A DNA stretch of 28,906 bases from contig CAKRRF010000029.1 of NCBI GenBank assembly GCA_934394985.1, positions 1-28,906 on the forward strand, read 5' to 3'. The notes below the pieces were generated by a model that worked only from the letters and a program-made list of their open reading frames with translations, was not told where the DNA came from and did no database searches. How positions within the stretch are numbered: position 1 is the stretch's first letter; each line of letters opens with the position of its first letter. This document shows, one piece after another, positions 6,188-14,243 of the stretch. Origin of the DNA: an uncultured Marvinbryantia sp. GTDB taxonomy: Bacteria; Bacillota; Clostridia; Lachnospirales; Lachnospiraceae. Position numbers and translations under genes: made by a program.

Positions 6188-7405
6188 TTATTTTTCTTTA
6201 TGTTTTCGTTCTCTGCGGTTGATCTCTTCTGTCACGTCTTCCCAGGATACCTGATATTCTGCCATCAGATCTGTCATGTGATACAGTACATCTGCTGCCT
6301 GTTTTTTCACAGCTGAATGATCAATCAACACATCTTTCCGATCCTTTGCTTTTTCGTAGAGATGATGAAGCGTATCCATCGGATCGATCTCATCGTATTC
6401 TTTCCGAACCAGATCACGATAGAAGCAGCTGCGGTTGCCGGTATGGCAGGCTGCCCCCACCTGTACTACGTAAGCCAGCAGGGTATCGTTGTCGCAGTCA
6501 ATGGCCAGGCGCTTTACGTACTGGAAGTGGCCGGAGGTCTCTCCCTTGATCCACAGCTCCTGACGGCTGCGGCTCCAGTAGGTCATCCGCCCGGTCTTGA
6601 CGGTCTTGTCAAAAGCTTCTTCATTCATATACGCCAGCATCAGGACTTCATTGTTGCGGTAATCCTGCACGATGACCGGAATCAGCCCGTCACTGTTCAG
6701 CTTGAATTCTGACCAGTCGATCGCTGACTTTTGCTGCCGCATAGTCAGTCCCTTCATCTGCAGCAGGTCCTTCAGTTCAAACAGATCGATCTCTGTATTG
6801 GAGATCACGTTGCCGGAGATACCGGATACGTTGTCTTCTTTTAATAATACATAGACTCTCTGGTAATCGATCATATCCATCAGCGGAATACAGTTCACCG
6901 GCAGACTGCGGACTGCCTCATACAGGTGTCTGTTGTCTCCCAGAAGCAGCACTTCATCTGCGTATTTTTCGATTTTTTCATTTTCTTCTTCTGGAAAGGT
7001 GAAGTCGGTGATGCAGACAGCAATGTGTTCTTTTCCGAACTGTTTCTCTGCTAAAGGCAGCATTTCCCGGTTTTCTTCTCTGGAGATGTTCAAAAATACC
7101 TTCTGACATCCCATATCCATCAGCATCTCCATATCCCGCAGGTCATCAATGTGTCCTCCTGCCAGAATCGGGATCTGGCTGCGGCTGCACAGACATTTGA
7201 TGATACGCTGATGGAGCTTGTGTTCTTCCTCTGTCCGGGACAGGTCGAAAAGGATCAGCGCATCTGCGCCTTTATGCTCGTAATATTTTGCCAGTTCCGG
7301 AATCGAACGTTCTCCGAATCTATGAAAATTCGACAGCCCGGTCACGGCTTTTCCGTTTTTCATAAAAATATGCGCCAGCAAATTTTTTTTATTGCATTCT
7401 TTCAT
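6188..7405 (-). CDS. HisF-like / HisI / truncated HisE fusion protein
   Basis: A 405-residue last gene of the histidine operon, with three parts. Residues about 8-215 resemble a degenerate HisA/HisF barrel ([30 protein letters not shown]), but the usual CLDV catalytic aspartate is replaced (HIFM). Residues about 228-330 are a complete HisI phosphoribosyl-AMP cyclohydrolase with Mg-binding DCDND (303-307) and zinc cysteines in ACHTGNRSC. Residues about 343-397 resemble only the two ends of His[10 protein letters not shown] runs almost straight into [14 protein letters not shown]. The central helix bearing the GEEAAE-type catalytic acidic motif is missing, so phosphoribosyl-ATP pyrophosphohydrolase activity is doubtful. 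The start is ATG 7405 with AAAGGAAG ahead. Confidence 0.85.
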   Translation of the reverse strand: MKECNKKNLLAHIFMKNGKAVTGLSNFHRFGERSIPELAKYYEHKGADALILFDLSRTEEEHKLHQRIIKCLCSRSQIPILAGGHIDDLRDMEMLMDMGCQKVFLNISREENREMLPLAEKQFGKEHIAVCITDFTFPEEENEKIEKYADEVLLLGDNRHLYEAVRSLPVNCIPLMDMIDYQRVYVLLKEDNVSGISGNVISNTEIDLFELKDLLQMKGLTMRQQKSAIDWSEFKLNSDGLIPVIVQDYRNNEVLMLAYMNEEAFDKTVKTGRMTYWSRSRQELWIKGETSGHFQYVKRLAIDCDNDTLLAYVVQVGAACHTGNRSCFYRDLVRKEYDEIDPMDTLHHLYEKAKDRKDVLIDHSAVKKQAADVLYHMTDLMAEYQVSWEDVTEEINRRERKHKEK

Positions 7406-7407
7406 AA

Positions 7408-7447
7408 TTTACAGACTTCCTTTCTCGTTTACAGGCTTCCTTTTGTG
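7408..7447. repeat. 20-bp tandem duplication at the hisB stop codon
   Basis: Copies at 7408-7427 and 7428-7447 match at 16 of 20 positions. One copy holds the last hisB codons and stop; the other repeats them and supplies the AAAGGAAG ribosome site of the downstream fusion gene. It looks like a local duplication that created or preserved a Shine-Dalgarno sequence. Confidence 0.6.
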
Positions 7448-8019
7448 GACAGCACCCCGGTGATGCGTTCATCAAAACCGGTGGCCATATCCAGTGCTTT
7501 GGCAAAGGCCTTGAATGCACATTCTGCAATGTGATGGTTGTTCACGCCGGACAGCTGCTTGAAATGCAGGTTCATTCCTGCGGAATAGGAAATGGCATAG
7601 AAGAATTCCCGCACCATCTCCGTGTCCATATCGCCGATTTTCTCACAGGTGAATGTGAGGTCGGAGCTGTAATACGGTCTGCCGGAAAGATCTATGGCAC
7701 ACAGCACCAGAGCGTCATCCATAGGCAGGATGGCGGATCCGAACCGGCGGATGCCTCGCTTGTCACCGATGGCTTCTTTGATGGCTTCTCCCAGGACGAT
7801 ACCTGTATCTTCTATGGTATGATGGGAGTCCACTTCCACATCTCCACGGATATGTCCGCTCAGGTCAAACAGACCATGTCTGGTGAATCCGTTCAGCATA
7901 TGGTCGAAGAATGGAATCCCGGATTCCAGGTCAAAATTCCCCTGTCCGTCAATGCAAAACTGCAGACGGATCTCGGTCTCGGATGTAAATCGTTTGATTT
8001 CTGCTTTGCGCTCTGCCAT
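7429..8019 (-). CDS. hisB: Imidazoleglycerol-phosphate dehydratase
   Basis: Catalyses the sixth histidine-pathway step, imidazole glycerol phosphate to imidazole acetol phosphate. It has 196 residues from ATG 8019, which has GGAGGAAAC 8 bases ahead; an upstream extension would overlap hisD and lacks a ribosome site. Family motifs are GIPFFDHML, GDVEVDSHHTIEDTGI, GKAL-type helix LGEAIKEAIGD, DLSGRPY, and NNHHIAECAFKAFAKAL. The two HHxxE-like manganese sites are intact. It is the monofunctional form, with no fused histidinol phosphatase. It sits 16 bases after hisD. Confidence 0.97.
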   Translation of the reverse strand: MAERKAEIKRFTSETEIRLQFCIDGQGNFDLESGIPFFDHMLNGFTRHGLFDLSGHIRGDVEVDSHHTIEDTGIVLGEAIKEAIGDKRGIRRFGSAILPMDDALVLCAIDLSGRPYYSSDLTFTCEKIGDMDTEMVREFFYAISYSAGMNLHFKQLSGVNNHHIAECAFKAFAKALDMATGFDERITGVLSTKGSL

Positions 8020-8035
8020 AACTGTTTCCTCCTGC

Positions 8036-9331
8036 TTACCGCTTTTCAAATCTGACATGGATCGAATTGGCATGAGCTGTCAGCTGCTCTGCCTTTGCAA
8101 ATTTCTCTATATCTTCATGTACGGCCTCCAGTGCTTCTCTGGAATAGTATACGATGCTGGATTTTTTTACGAAATCATCTACATTTAATGGAGAGAAAAA
8201 CCGGGAGGTGCCATTGGTTGGCAGTACGTGGTTTGGTCCTGCAAAATAGTCGCCCAGCGGTTCGCTGCTGTATTCTCCGATGAAGATGGCTCCGGCGTTG
8301 CGGATCTTTGTCATGACCTCAAATGGATTGGCCGTCACGATCTCCAGATGCTCGGAAGCGATCTCGTTGGCTGCATCTATGGCATCCTGCATGTTTTCTG
8401 CTACCAGAATATATCCGAACTGCTCCAGGGACTTGCTGATGATGTCTTTTCGGGAAAGCACTTTAACAAATCCGTCTACCTCTTCGGATACTTTTTGGGC
8501 CAGTTCCATGCTGGTGGTAATCAAAATGGCGGATGCCATCTCGTCATGCTCTGCCTGTGACAGCAGGTCGGCCGCCACGTATCTTGGATTGGCTGTCTCA
8601 TCCGCCAGCACCAGGATCTCGCTTGGTCCGGCAATAGAATCAATATTGACAAATCCGTAGACCGCTTTTTTGGCAAGGGCTACGTAAATGTTGCCCGGTC
8701 CGACGATTTTGTCTACTTTTTCGATGGATTCTGTACCAAATGCCAGCGCTGCGATGGCCTGTGCGCCGCCAACCTTGTAGACCTCATCGGCTCCGGCTTC
8801 GTTGGCTGCCACCAGTGTGGTCGGATTGACTTTTCCTTCGGCATTGCATGGGGTCGTCATAAGGATTTTTCCCACTCCGGCTACCTTTGCCGGTACGATA
8901 TTCATCAGCACGGAGGATGGATAAACTGCCTTGCCGCCCGGTACGTAGACTCCGACTCTGGCCAGCGGTGTGATCTTCTGTCCTAAAAGGGTACCGTCTT
9001 CTTTGCTGTCAAACCAGCTGGTACGCTTCTGTTTTTCGTGATAGGAACGGATATTGACCAGTGCCTTGCGGATCACTTCGATCAGCTCCGGATCGACCTG
9101 GCTATAGGCTTCCTCCAATTCCTCTTTTGTGACTCTGATATTGGATGCATCGATGTGTGCATGGTCAAATTTTTCGGTATATGCAAATACTGCTTCGTCT
9201 TTCCGTTTTCTTACATCGTCTACGATCGCAGCTACTTTGTCTTCATAGGCGCCGTAGTTGTTGGGACTTCTTTTTAATAAATCCTCCAGAAGATTTTGCT
9301 TTGTCTCCTGAGTCAGTGTAACAATTCTCAT
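8036..9331 (-). CDS. hisD: Histidinol dehydrogenase
   Basis: NAD-dependent, zinc-containing enzyme for the last two steps, L-histidinol to L-histidine. It has 431 residues, normal length. Landmarks are GVYVPGGKAVYPSSVLMN, GGAQAIAALAFGTESI, the signature VDKIVGPGNIYV...GFVNIDSIAGPSE, QAEHDE (zinc ligands) and the C-terminal GPNHVLPT with SSEPLGDY. The start ATG 9331 lies 11 bases after the hisG stop, in the same operon. Confidence 0.98.
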   Translation of the reverse strand: MRIVTLTQETKQNLLEDLLKRSPNNYGAYEDKVAAIVDDVRKRKDEAVFAYTEKFDHAHIDASNIRVTKEELEEAYSQVDPELIEVIRKALVNIRSYHEKQKRTSWFDSKEDGTLLGQKITPLARVGVYVPGGKAVYPSSVLMNIVPAKVAGVGKILMTTPCNAEGKVNPTTLVAANEAGADEVYKVGGAQAIAALAFGTESIEKVDKIVGPGNIYVALAKKAVYGFVNIDSIAGPSEILVLADETANPRYVAADLLSQAEHDEMASAILITTSMELAQKVSEEVDGFVKVLSRKDIISKSLEQFGYILVAENMQDAIDAANEIASEHLEIVTANPFEVMTKIRNAGAIFIGEYSSEPLGDYFAGPNHVLPTNGTSRFFSPLNVDDFVKKSSIVYYSREALEAVHEDIEKFAKAEQLTAHANSIHVRFEKR

Positions 9332-9342
9332 GGTGTGCCTCC

Positions 9343-9978
9343 TTATAATACGGCTTTTAGTTTATTTAAGATTTCGGTAATCCGCTCGCTCTCCATCTGC
9401 ATGCTGACCCGGTTCACCACGACTCTGGCGGACAACGGGCACACCTCTTCCAGTACCTGCAGACCATTTTCTCTTAACGTGGAGCCTGTCTCTACGATAT
9501 CCACGATCACATCTGCCAGTCCGACGATCGGTGCCAGCTCGATGGAGCCGTTCAGCTTGATGATCTCTACCGTCTGACACTTTTTATTATAGAAGTATTC
9601 CTTTGCAATCCGCGGATATTTGGTGGCTACCCGGATGCGCTGCTGGTGCTTCAGCAGATCTGCTGCTTCTGCCGGTCCGCAGACGCACATCCGGCATTTT
9701 CCGAATCCCAGATCCAGGACTTCATACAGCTTGCGGTTCTCTTCGTCAATGGTATCTTTTCCCACCACGCCGATGTCTGCTGCCCCGTACTCTACATAGG
9801 TCGGCACGTCCGGACCTTTTGCCAGAAAGAACTTTAGCTTCAGTTCTTCATTGACAAAAATCAGCTTACGGGAATCGGTATCTTTCATTTCTTCGCAGGT
9901 GATACCTACCTGTTCCAAAAGTGCCAGAGTCTGTCTGGCCAGTCGGCCCTTGGTTAAGGCAAATGTCAAATAACGCAT
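9343..9978 (-). CDS. hisG: ATP phosphoribosyltransferase, short form
   Basis: First committed step of histidine synthesis, ATP plus PRPP to phosphoribosyl-ATP. It has 211 residues, which is the short HisG form lacking the C-terminal histidine-binding domain and therefore needing HisZ. Motifs are [23 protein letters not shown] and [16 protein letters not shown] (PRPP-binding region). The start is ATG 9978 with GAGGAA at good distance. It is separated from hisZ by 87 bases that contain a second promoter. Confidence 0.97.
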   Translation of the reverse strand: MRYLTFALTKGRLARQTLALLEQVGITCEEMKDTDSRKLIFVNEELKLKFFLAKGPDVPTYVEYGAADIGVVGKDTIDEENRKLYEVLDLGFGKCRMCVCGPAEAADLLKHQQRIRVATKYPRIAKEYFYNKKCQTVEIIKLNGSIELAPIVGLADVIVDIVETGSTLRENGLQVLEEVCPLSARVVVNRVSMQMESERITEILNKLKAVL

Positions 9979-10004
9979 GATGGTTCCTCGATTCTTATGG
10001 TGTT

Positions 10005-10033
10005 ATTATGCCACATGGATGATGCCGAGTCAA
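10005..10033 (-). promoter_or_regulatory. Internal promoter before hisG
   Basis: On the minus strand TTGACT (10028-10033) and CATAAT (10005-10010) are exactly 17 bases apart, and TG at the extended -10 position precedes the CATAAT. This would start transcription about 20 bases ahead of the hisG start, allowing hisG-D-B expression apart from hisZ. No attenuator or T-box is visible. Confidence 0.6.
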
Positions 10034-10065
10034 ACGGTCTGTATCCACATGAGTCATGAGTCTTC

Positions 10066-11220
10066 TTATAAAAGCTTGTTTAAAATGGCTGCCTGTTCCG
10101 GTCCAAATTCTTTGCCGCAATCCTTCAGGACTACTTTTTTGCCCTGGCGGCGCATGGTGCAGGCCAGCTGTACCGCAGCACGTTCATGTGCTTTGTCGTA
10201 TGGTATGGTCAGGATCTCGTCCAGCGGCTCTGTCTCGATCTTCTGATGCTTTAATGCTGACAGAAGTTCATCGATCACCACGACAAATCCGATGGCCGGT
10301 GCATCTTTTCCAAAGTGCTTCAGCAGGTTGTCGTATCGTCCGCCTTTGACGATCGCATCTCCGCTTCCGTAGGTATATCCGCGGAAAAAGATACCGGTAT
10401 AGTAGTTGTAACGGCTGAGCATACTCAGGTCGAAGCTGATGTACTGCGCTACATCGTAGTATTCCAGAATGCGGTAGATTTCTTTTAATCGGATAATGGA
10501 TGCCTGTGCTTCTTTATTTGTGGCATATTCCATGGCTTTTTCCAGGATATCAACGGAGCCGTACAGCTCTGGAAGTGCCATCAGTGCAGTCCTTGCTTTT
10601 CCGTGTATCTCCAACTGGTCTAAGATGGATTCTACACCGAAGATATTGCGGTTGGCGATGAAATCTTTTAGTCTGCCTTCGGATTCTTCATCGATGATCA
10701 CATCCTTCAGGATGCTTTTGAAGTAATCCAGCTGTCCGATGCTGATCTGCAGTTCTTCCAGTCCGGCGCTTTTCAGGCAGTCCACTACCATGGCTACAAT
10801 CTCGGCATCCGCCTGTGGGGAATCTGTGCCGATAAATTCTGCGCCCAGATGGGTGGTCTCTTTCAGCCTTCCCTGATAGCTGGAGTTGTTAATAAATGTA
10901 TTTCCCTGATAGCAGAGGCGGATTTCGCCTTCTTCTTGCTGAAAATACTTGGACACTGCTCTGGCGATGGACGGGGTAATGTCCGGCCGGAGTACCAGAG
11001 TATTTCCCTCCCGGTCAAAGAACTTGTATAGATCTCGGGAAGGGGTGGTACCCACAGACCTGCTGAATACATCAAAGAATTCAAAAGTCGGTGTCTCGAT
11101 ATCCCGATATCCATAACTCTTCAGCACTTCATGCAGTCTGTTCTGAAGGCGTACCTTTCTCTCGCATTCGTCATTATAGATGTCCCGGACTCCGTCCGGC
11201 GTATGTAATAATCGTTCCAT
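10066..11220 (-). CDS. hisZ: ATP phosphoribosyltransferase regulatory subunit
   Basis: A HisRS-like subunit that joins short-form HisG into an octamer and confers activity and histidine feedback. It has 384 residues from ATG 11220 (MERLLHTPDGVRDIYN), with GGGAG 5 bases ahead; the in-frame GTG at 11238 would place the start in front of the ribosome site. Class II synthetase-like motifs are DIETPTFEFFDVFSR, LVLRPDITPSIARAVSKY, YYTGIFFRGYTYGSGDAIVKGGRYD and PAIGFVV. It has no anticodon-binding domain, unlike true HisRS. It is the first gene of the histidine operon. Confidence 0.95.
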   Translation of the reverse strand: MERLLHTPDGVRDIYNDECERKVRLQNRLHEVLKSYGYRDIETPTFEFFDVFSRSVGTTPSRDLYKFFDREGNTLVLRPDITPSIARAVSKYFQQEEGEIRLCYQGNTFINNSSYQGRLKETTHLGAEFIGTDSPQADAEIVAMVVDCLKSAGLEELQISIGQLDYFKSILKDVIIDEESEGRLKDFIANRNIFGVESILDQLEIHGKARTALMALPELYGSVDILEKAMEYATNKEAQASIIRLKEIYRILEYYDVAQYISFDLSMLSRYNYYTGIFFRGYTYGSGDAIVKGGRYDNLLKHFGKDAPAIGFVVVIDELLSALKHQKIETEPLDEILTIPYDKAHERAAVQLACTMRRQGKKVVLKDCGKEFGPEQAAILNKLL

Positions 11221-11278
11221 AAATGCTCCCTTTTGCACTTTTATATAGTACAGTGCTAATTCGTTAAATTACCGTCTT

Positions 11279-11307
11279 ATTATAAAAGCCTGTTGCGCTC
11301 TTGTCAA
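11279..11307 (-). promoter_or_regulatory. Perfect consensus promoter of the histidine operon
   Basis: On the minus strand TTGACA (11302-11307) and TATAAT (11279-11284) are separated by exactly 17 bases, matching the housekeeping sigma consensus at all twelve positions. The -35 overlaps the last codons of recU. The leader is short (about 50 bases) with only a weak 5-bp hairpin (GCACT/AGTGC), so there is no room for a T-box or peptide attenuator. Confidence 0.85.
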
Positions 11308-11837
11308 TCCCTCTGTGTCAAATCTTTTTGCAGCCCGTCCAGATAAGGAACAAAAATCCCCTGTTTCGGTGTCAGGATAAAATCTGTATCCAGTTCCTCG
11401 ATTCGGAAGCTTTTCCGCCCTCCGGCTTCTTTTCTGTTCCAGAACTTCATCATATCCTGGTATGGCAGATACCAGAACTGATCCCGCCTGCTGTAATAAA
11501 TCAGCAAAAATGCCACACCGCCCTGTTTTTCAAAGTCCGTCATGAACTGCACCTGATGCGCATGCAGATTCTGCAAGGCAAATGTATCACTGACACATTC
11601 CTTGGCGTCAAAGCAGACCGGTATTCCCTGTACACACCCAATATAGTCTACCGTACTCTTCTGTTCAAAATAAGCCAGTGTAATATGACGGCTCTGCTTG
11701 TCGATCTGGATCGGCGTAATCGGCGTCGGAATCTTCTGAATCAACGCCAGTCCCTTTTCCAGATAAATTTCATTGGATCGGTTGACCAGATCCTCCAGCA
11801 CAGAACCACGCAGTCCTCTTGAATTCCACGTAGCCAT
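11304..11837 (-). CDS. recU: Holliday junction resolvase RecU
   Basis: Endonuclease that resolves four-way junctions in Gram-positive recombination and chromosome segregation. It has 177 residues. The family pattern is NSRGLRGSVLEDLVNRSNEIY, IQKIPTPITPI, STVDYIGCVQGIPVCFDAKE (catalytic acidic D-E-K core) and LHAHQVQFM. It lies one base after the pseudouridine synthase gene on the same strand, so it is probably co-transcribed. In Bacillus recU pairs with a penicillin-binding protein gene instead, so this neighbourhood differs. Confidence 0.93.
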   Translation of the reverse strand: MATWNSRGLRGSVLEDLVNRSNEIYLEKGLALIQKIPTPITPIQIDKQSRHITLAYFEQKSTVDYIGCVQGIPVCFDAKECVSDTFALQNLHAHQVQFMTDFEKQGGVAFLLIYYSRRDQFWYLPYQDMMKFWNRKEAGGRKSFRIEELDTDFILTPKQGIFVPYLDGLQKDLTQRD

Positions 11838-11838
11838 C

Positions 11839-13134
11839 TTACATCACTCCTTTAGATGGGTGTTGTTCTTTTGCAGATTTATTAGTGTGCCGACGCTTCG
11901 CTGGCCTTGGGCCTTTTGAGGAGTTTCCGGGACGAGGCACTTCTGTGGGCCTTGGGTCTTTTGAAAGCTGTGGGTAAACGCCTGACTGCTGCCATTTTAA
12001 TGGCAGTGGAGCTGTAAATGTCTGCCCTGACAAGTATTCCAGTACTCCACTCATGTGCTCCGGAAATACTACTTTAGCCGCATGAAGCATCTGACTGCGA
12101 ATCCCATATCTTTCCTGATAGTAACGGTTGATGTTCCGATCACCATATTTGGTATCGCCAATAATCGGATGCCCGATGCTGGCCAAATGTGCACGAATCT
12201 GATGTGACCGTCCCGTAACCAGAAGCACTTCCAGAAGGGTAACATCCAGATTAGATTCTTCCGGACGATATTCTGTGATAATTCTTTGGGCTTCCGGTAT
12301 TTCGTTCTGTAATATAGTGACCTTATTTGTTTTTTCATCCTTATACAGCCATCCTTCAATATGTCTGCTTTCTGTAATCTGCCCTGCCACACAGGCCGCA
12401 TAGTATTTGTGCATGGAACGATCCTTTAACAATTTGGACAATTCCTGCAGGCCAATCAGCGTCTTTCCCGCAAGCATCAGTCCGCTGGTGTTGCGATCCA
12501 GACGATTGCAGACTGCTGGCCGAAATGTTTGCAGACTGTTTTCCGTAATCTGTCCACTCTGCAGCAGATAGGATATCAGTTGCTCATTGACAGAAATATC
12601 CTTTGGCTGTGCCTTCTGAGAAAGAATCCCAACAGGTTTGTTAAGTAAAAGAATGTGTTCATCCTCATAAATGATCTGGTCTTTTTTCAATGGCGGAATC
12701 TTGTACCATGCAGAAGCTTGTGAATGAGTGCCCGTCTTAGCCAGTGCAGAGGAATGCAGATGAGAAGCCATCTTGGCTTCTGTGGGAGAATACGAGGTGT
12801 CGGCTACCTTCGCTCCTGCAAGGGAAGGTGAGATATCGGCTGCCTCCGTTCCTGTGGAGGATTGTGGGGTATCGGCTGCCTTCGTTCCTGTAGAGGATTG
12901 TGGGGTCATCTGAACTGTACTGAATTTGCTCCAGGTATCATCACTCAGAAAGATTCTGACACAATCACCAGCCTGCACCATTTCTTTTCCTGCTGCTTTC
13001 TTGCCATTTAAAGTAATATTCTTTTTTCGCATCATTTTATATAAAAAGCTGACTGGGGCGGTATTCAAATATCGCCCCAGAAGCTTGTCAAGTCTCTGTC
13101 CCGCTTCATTCTGGGACACCAGAATTTCCTGCAT
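11839..13134 (-). CDS. RluA-family 23S rRNA/tRNA pseudouridine synthase with repeat linker
   Basis: Converts uridine to pseudouridine in structured RNA. It has 431 residues, about 100 more than usual. Residues 1-70 form an S4 RNA-binding domain (GQRLDKLLGRYL). Residues 77-124 are four 12-residue tandem repeats of the type TPQSSTGTKAAD, followed by more Ser/Thr-rich linker to about 147. The catalytic domain runs from about 152 to 380 with NRLDRNTSGL (catalytic D213), and TGRSHQIRAHLASIGHPIIGDTKYG. The tail after 385 is basic and low-complexity. AGGAG precedes ATG 13134 by 7 bases. The target uridine cannot be assigned (RluC/RluD-like). The leader lies in a hairpin-repeat array. Confidence 0.92.
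   Translation of the reverse strand: MQEILVSQNEAGQRLDKLLGRYLNTAPVSFLYKMMRKKNITLNGKKAAGKEMVQAGDCVRIFLSDDTWSKFSTVQMTPQSSTGTKAADTPQSSTGTEAADISPSLAGAKVADTSYSPTEAKMASHLHSSALAKTGTHSQASAWYKIPPLKKDQIIYEDEHILLLNKPVGILSQKAQPKDISVNEQLISYLLQSGQITENSLQTFRPAVCNRLDRNTSGLMLAGKTLIGLQELSKLLKDRSMHKYYAACVAGQITESRHIEGWLYKDEKTNKVTILQNEIPEAQRIITEYRPEESNLDVTLLEVLLVTGRSHQIRAHLASIGHPIIGDTKYGDRNINRYYQERYGIRSQMLHAAKVVFPEHMSGVLEYLSGQTFTAPLPLKWQQSGVYPQLSKDPRPTEVPRPGNSSKGPRPAKRRHTNKSAKEQHPSKGVM
12763..12906 (-). repeat. Four in-frame 36-bp repeats in the RluA-type gene
   Basis: Residues 77-124 are four 12-residue units (TPQSSTGTKAAD, TPQSSTGTEAAD, ISPSLAGAKVAD, TSYSPTEAKMAS), decaying from first to last. At DNA level the first two units are nearly identical. 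The period is a multiple of three, so copy-number change would keep the frame and vary linker length between the S4 and catalytic domains. Confidence 0.85.
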
Positions 13135-13167
13135 AATTTATCTCCTGTTTTAAAGTTGCTTCCTAAT

Positions 13168-13614
13168 TCCCGGGGTAGGAACAGTCACATTTTTCCTGTA
13201 GATTACCACGGGATAAGCTTGTTTCTTGATTTCCGGGGTTGTAACTCTCCTGGCTCACGGTACTTTACCACGAGATTCCACTTGATTCTTATTTTCCGGG
13301 GTATTAATTCTCACGTTTCGCCTGTATCTTACCACGGAATGAACTTATTTTTTCTTTCTCGGGGTAGAAGCACTACAATTCACCGTTATTTTACCACGAG
13401 ATAAGCTTGTTTCTTGATTCTCGGGGTTGTAACCCTCCTGGCTCTCAATACCTTACCACGAGATTCCACTTGTTTCTTTTTCTCGGGGTCTCACCTCTCC
13501 TGACTCTCGATACCTTACCACGAGATTCCACTTGCTTCTTTTTCTCGGGGTCGTAACTCTCCTGGCTCACGGTACCTTACCACGAGATTCCACTTGCTTC
13601 TTTTTCTCGGGGGT
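13168..13614. repeat. Tandem array of seven hairpin repeats, 62-bp period (array A)
   Basis: This 480-bp gap has no gene and consists almost wholly of repeats. Seven 36-37-bp units begin at 13204, 13266, 13330, 13392, 13454, 13516 and 13578, plus a half unit ending at 13176. Each begins TACCACG and ends CGGGGT, separated by about 26-bp linkers. Arms pair within most units (CGAGA with TCTCG in units 4-7, and CGGGA with TTCCG in unit 1), so arm changes are compensated. Linkers 1, 4, 5 and 6 resemble each other. The array runs from just ahead of the RluA-type ribosome site to the stop codon of the next upstream gene. Confidence 0.92.
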
Positions 13615-13615
13615 C

Positions 13616-14221
13616 TCAGATACTGATGGCCAGAATCACTGCTTTGACTAGCTCATTTCTGGTAGCATTCGGATAGCGTTCGTCCTGAGTAAATGGCACC
13701 TGAGCTTCTTTTTCCAGATGATCCGGATAGAGTTCGTCTACTCTGCGGAGAAATTGCTTCTGATCAGTGAACACTTTTACATTTGCCTTAAAACCATTTC
13801 CCTGCAATATTTTCTTGATGTGTTTTTCTGCAAATGCAGGATCAGCTTTTGGTGCCTCAGTCAGACCAATCACGTTCAGGCCGCTGACCACAATGCTGAC
13901 AAATGGCGTGTTTTTCTCATAGGCACTGACTGTTGCCTCGTAGATCACAGTCATGTCTTTGACATGCGATGCAATCTCATCATGCTGCTGCTGACTGATC
14001 GGCTTTTGCAGCCATATCATAATCATATTCACAGCAAATTTGCTTGCCGGAAGGCAGCCGAGAATGGCCACCAGCGTGAACATGTTTTTTCTTGTATGGG
14101 TAATATATAACCCGGTCAGGAAGATGATAACCGGGATGGCAAACATCAATATTGTGATTGCCACTCGCTTCTTTCTCTGACTTTTGATATACCCAAAATC
14201 TCCTTTTTGTATTTTCGCCAT
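13616..14221 (-). CDS. Conserved two-helix membrane protein, function unknown
   Basis: A 201-residue protein with a basic start (MAKIQKGDFGYIKSQRKKR) and two hydrophobic helices at about 20-41 (VAITILMFAIPVIIFLTGLYI) and 46-68. A soluble domain of about 130 residues follows, with an alpha/beta character (VSIVVSGLNVIGLTEAPKAD, HIKKILQGNGFKANVKVF). I do not recognise a named family. Its ATG at 14221 is 22 bases after the YgiQ gene, so it is the last gene of the alarmone-synthetase operon. Its stop codon directly adjoins hairpin array A. Confidence 0.75.
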   Translation of the reverse strand: MAKIQKGDFGYIKSQRKKRVAITILMFAIPVIIFLTGLYITHTRKNMFTLVAILGCLPASKFAVNMIMIWLQKPISQQQHDEIASHVKDMTVIYEATVSAYEKNTPFVSIVVSGLNVIGLTEAPKADPAFAEKHIKKILQGNGFKANVKVFTDQKQFLRRVDELYPDHLEKEAQVPFTQDERYPNATRNELVKAVILAISI

Positions 14222-14243
14222 AGATTACTCTCTTTCTGCAATA

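Noticed and set aside
11221..11278. T-box or histidine leader peptide before hisZ
   Set aside because: The transcribed leader is only about 50 bases with no His codon run, specifier loop or terminator.
13168..13614. CRISPR array
   Set aside because: The 36-bp repeats and 26-bp linkers have a CRISPR-like layout, but repeat interiors vary strongly, several linkers are near copies of each other, and no cas genes are present.
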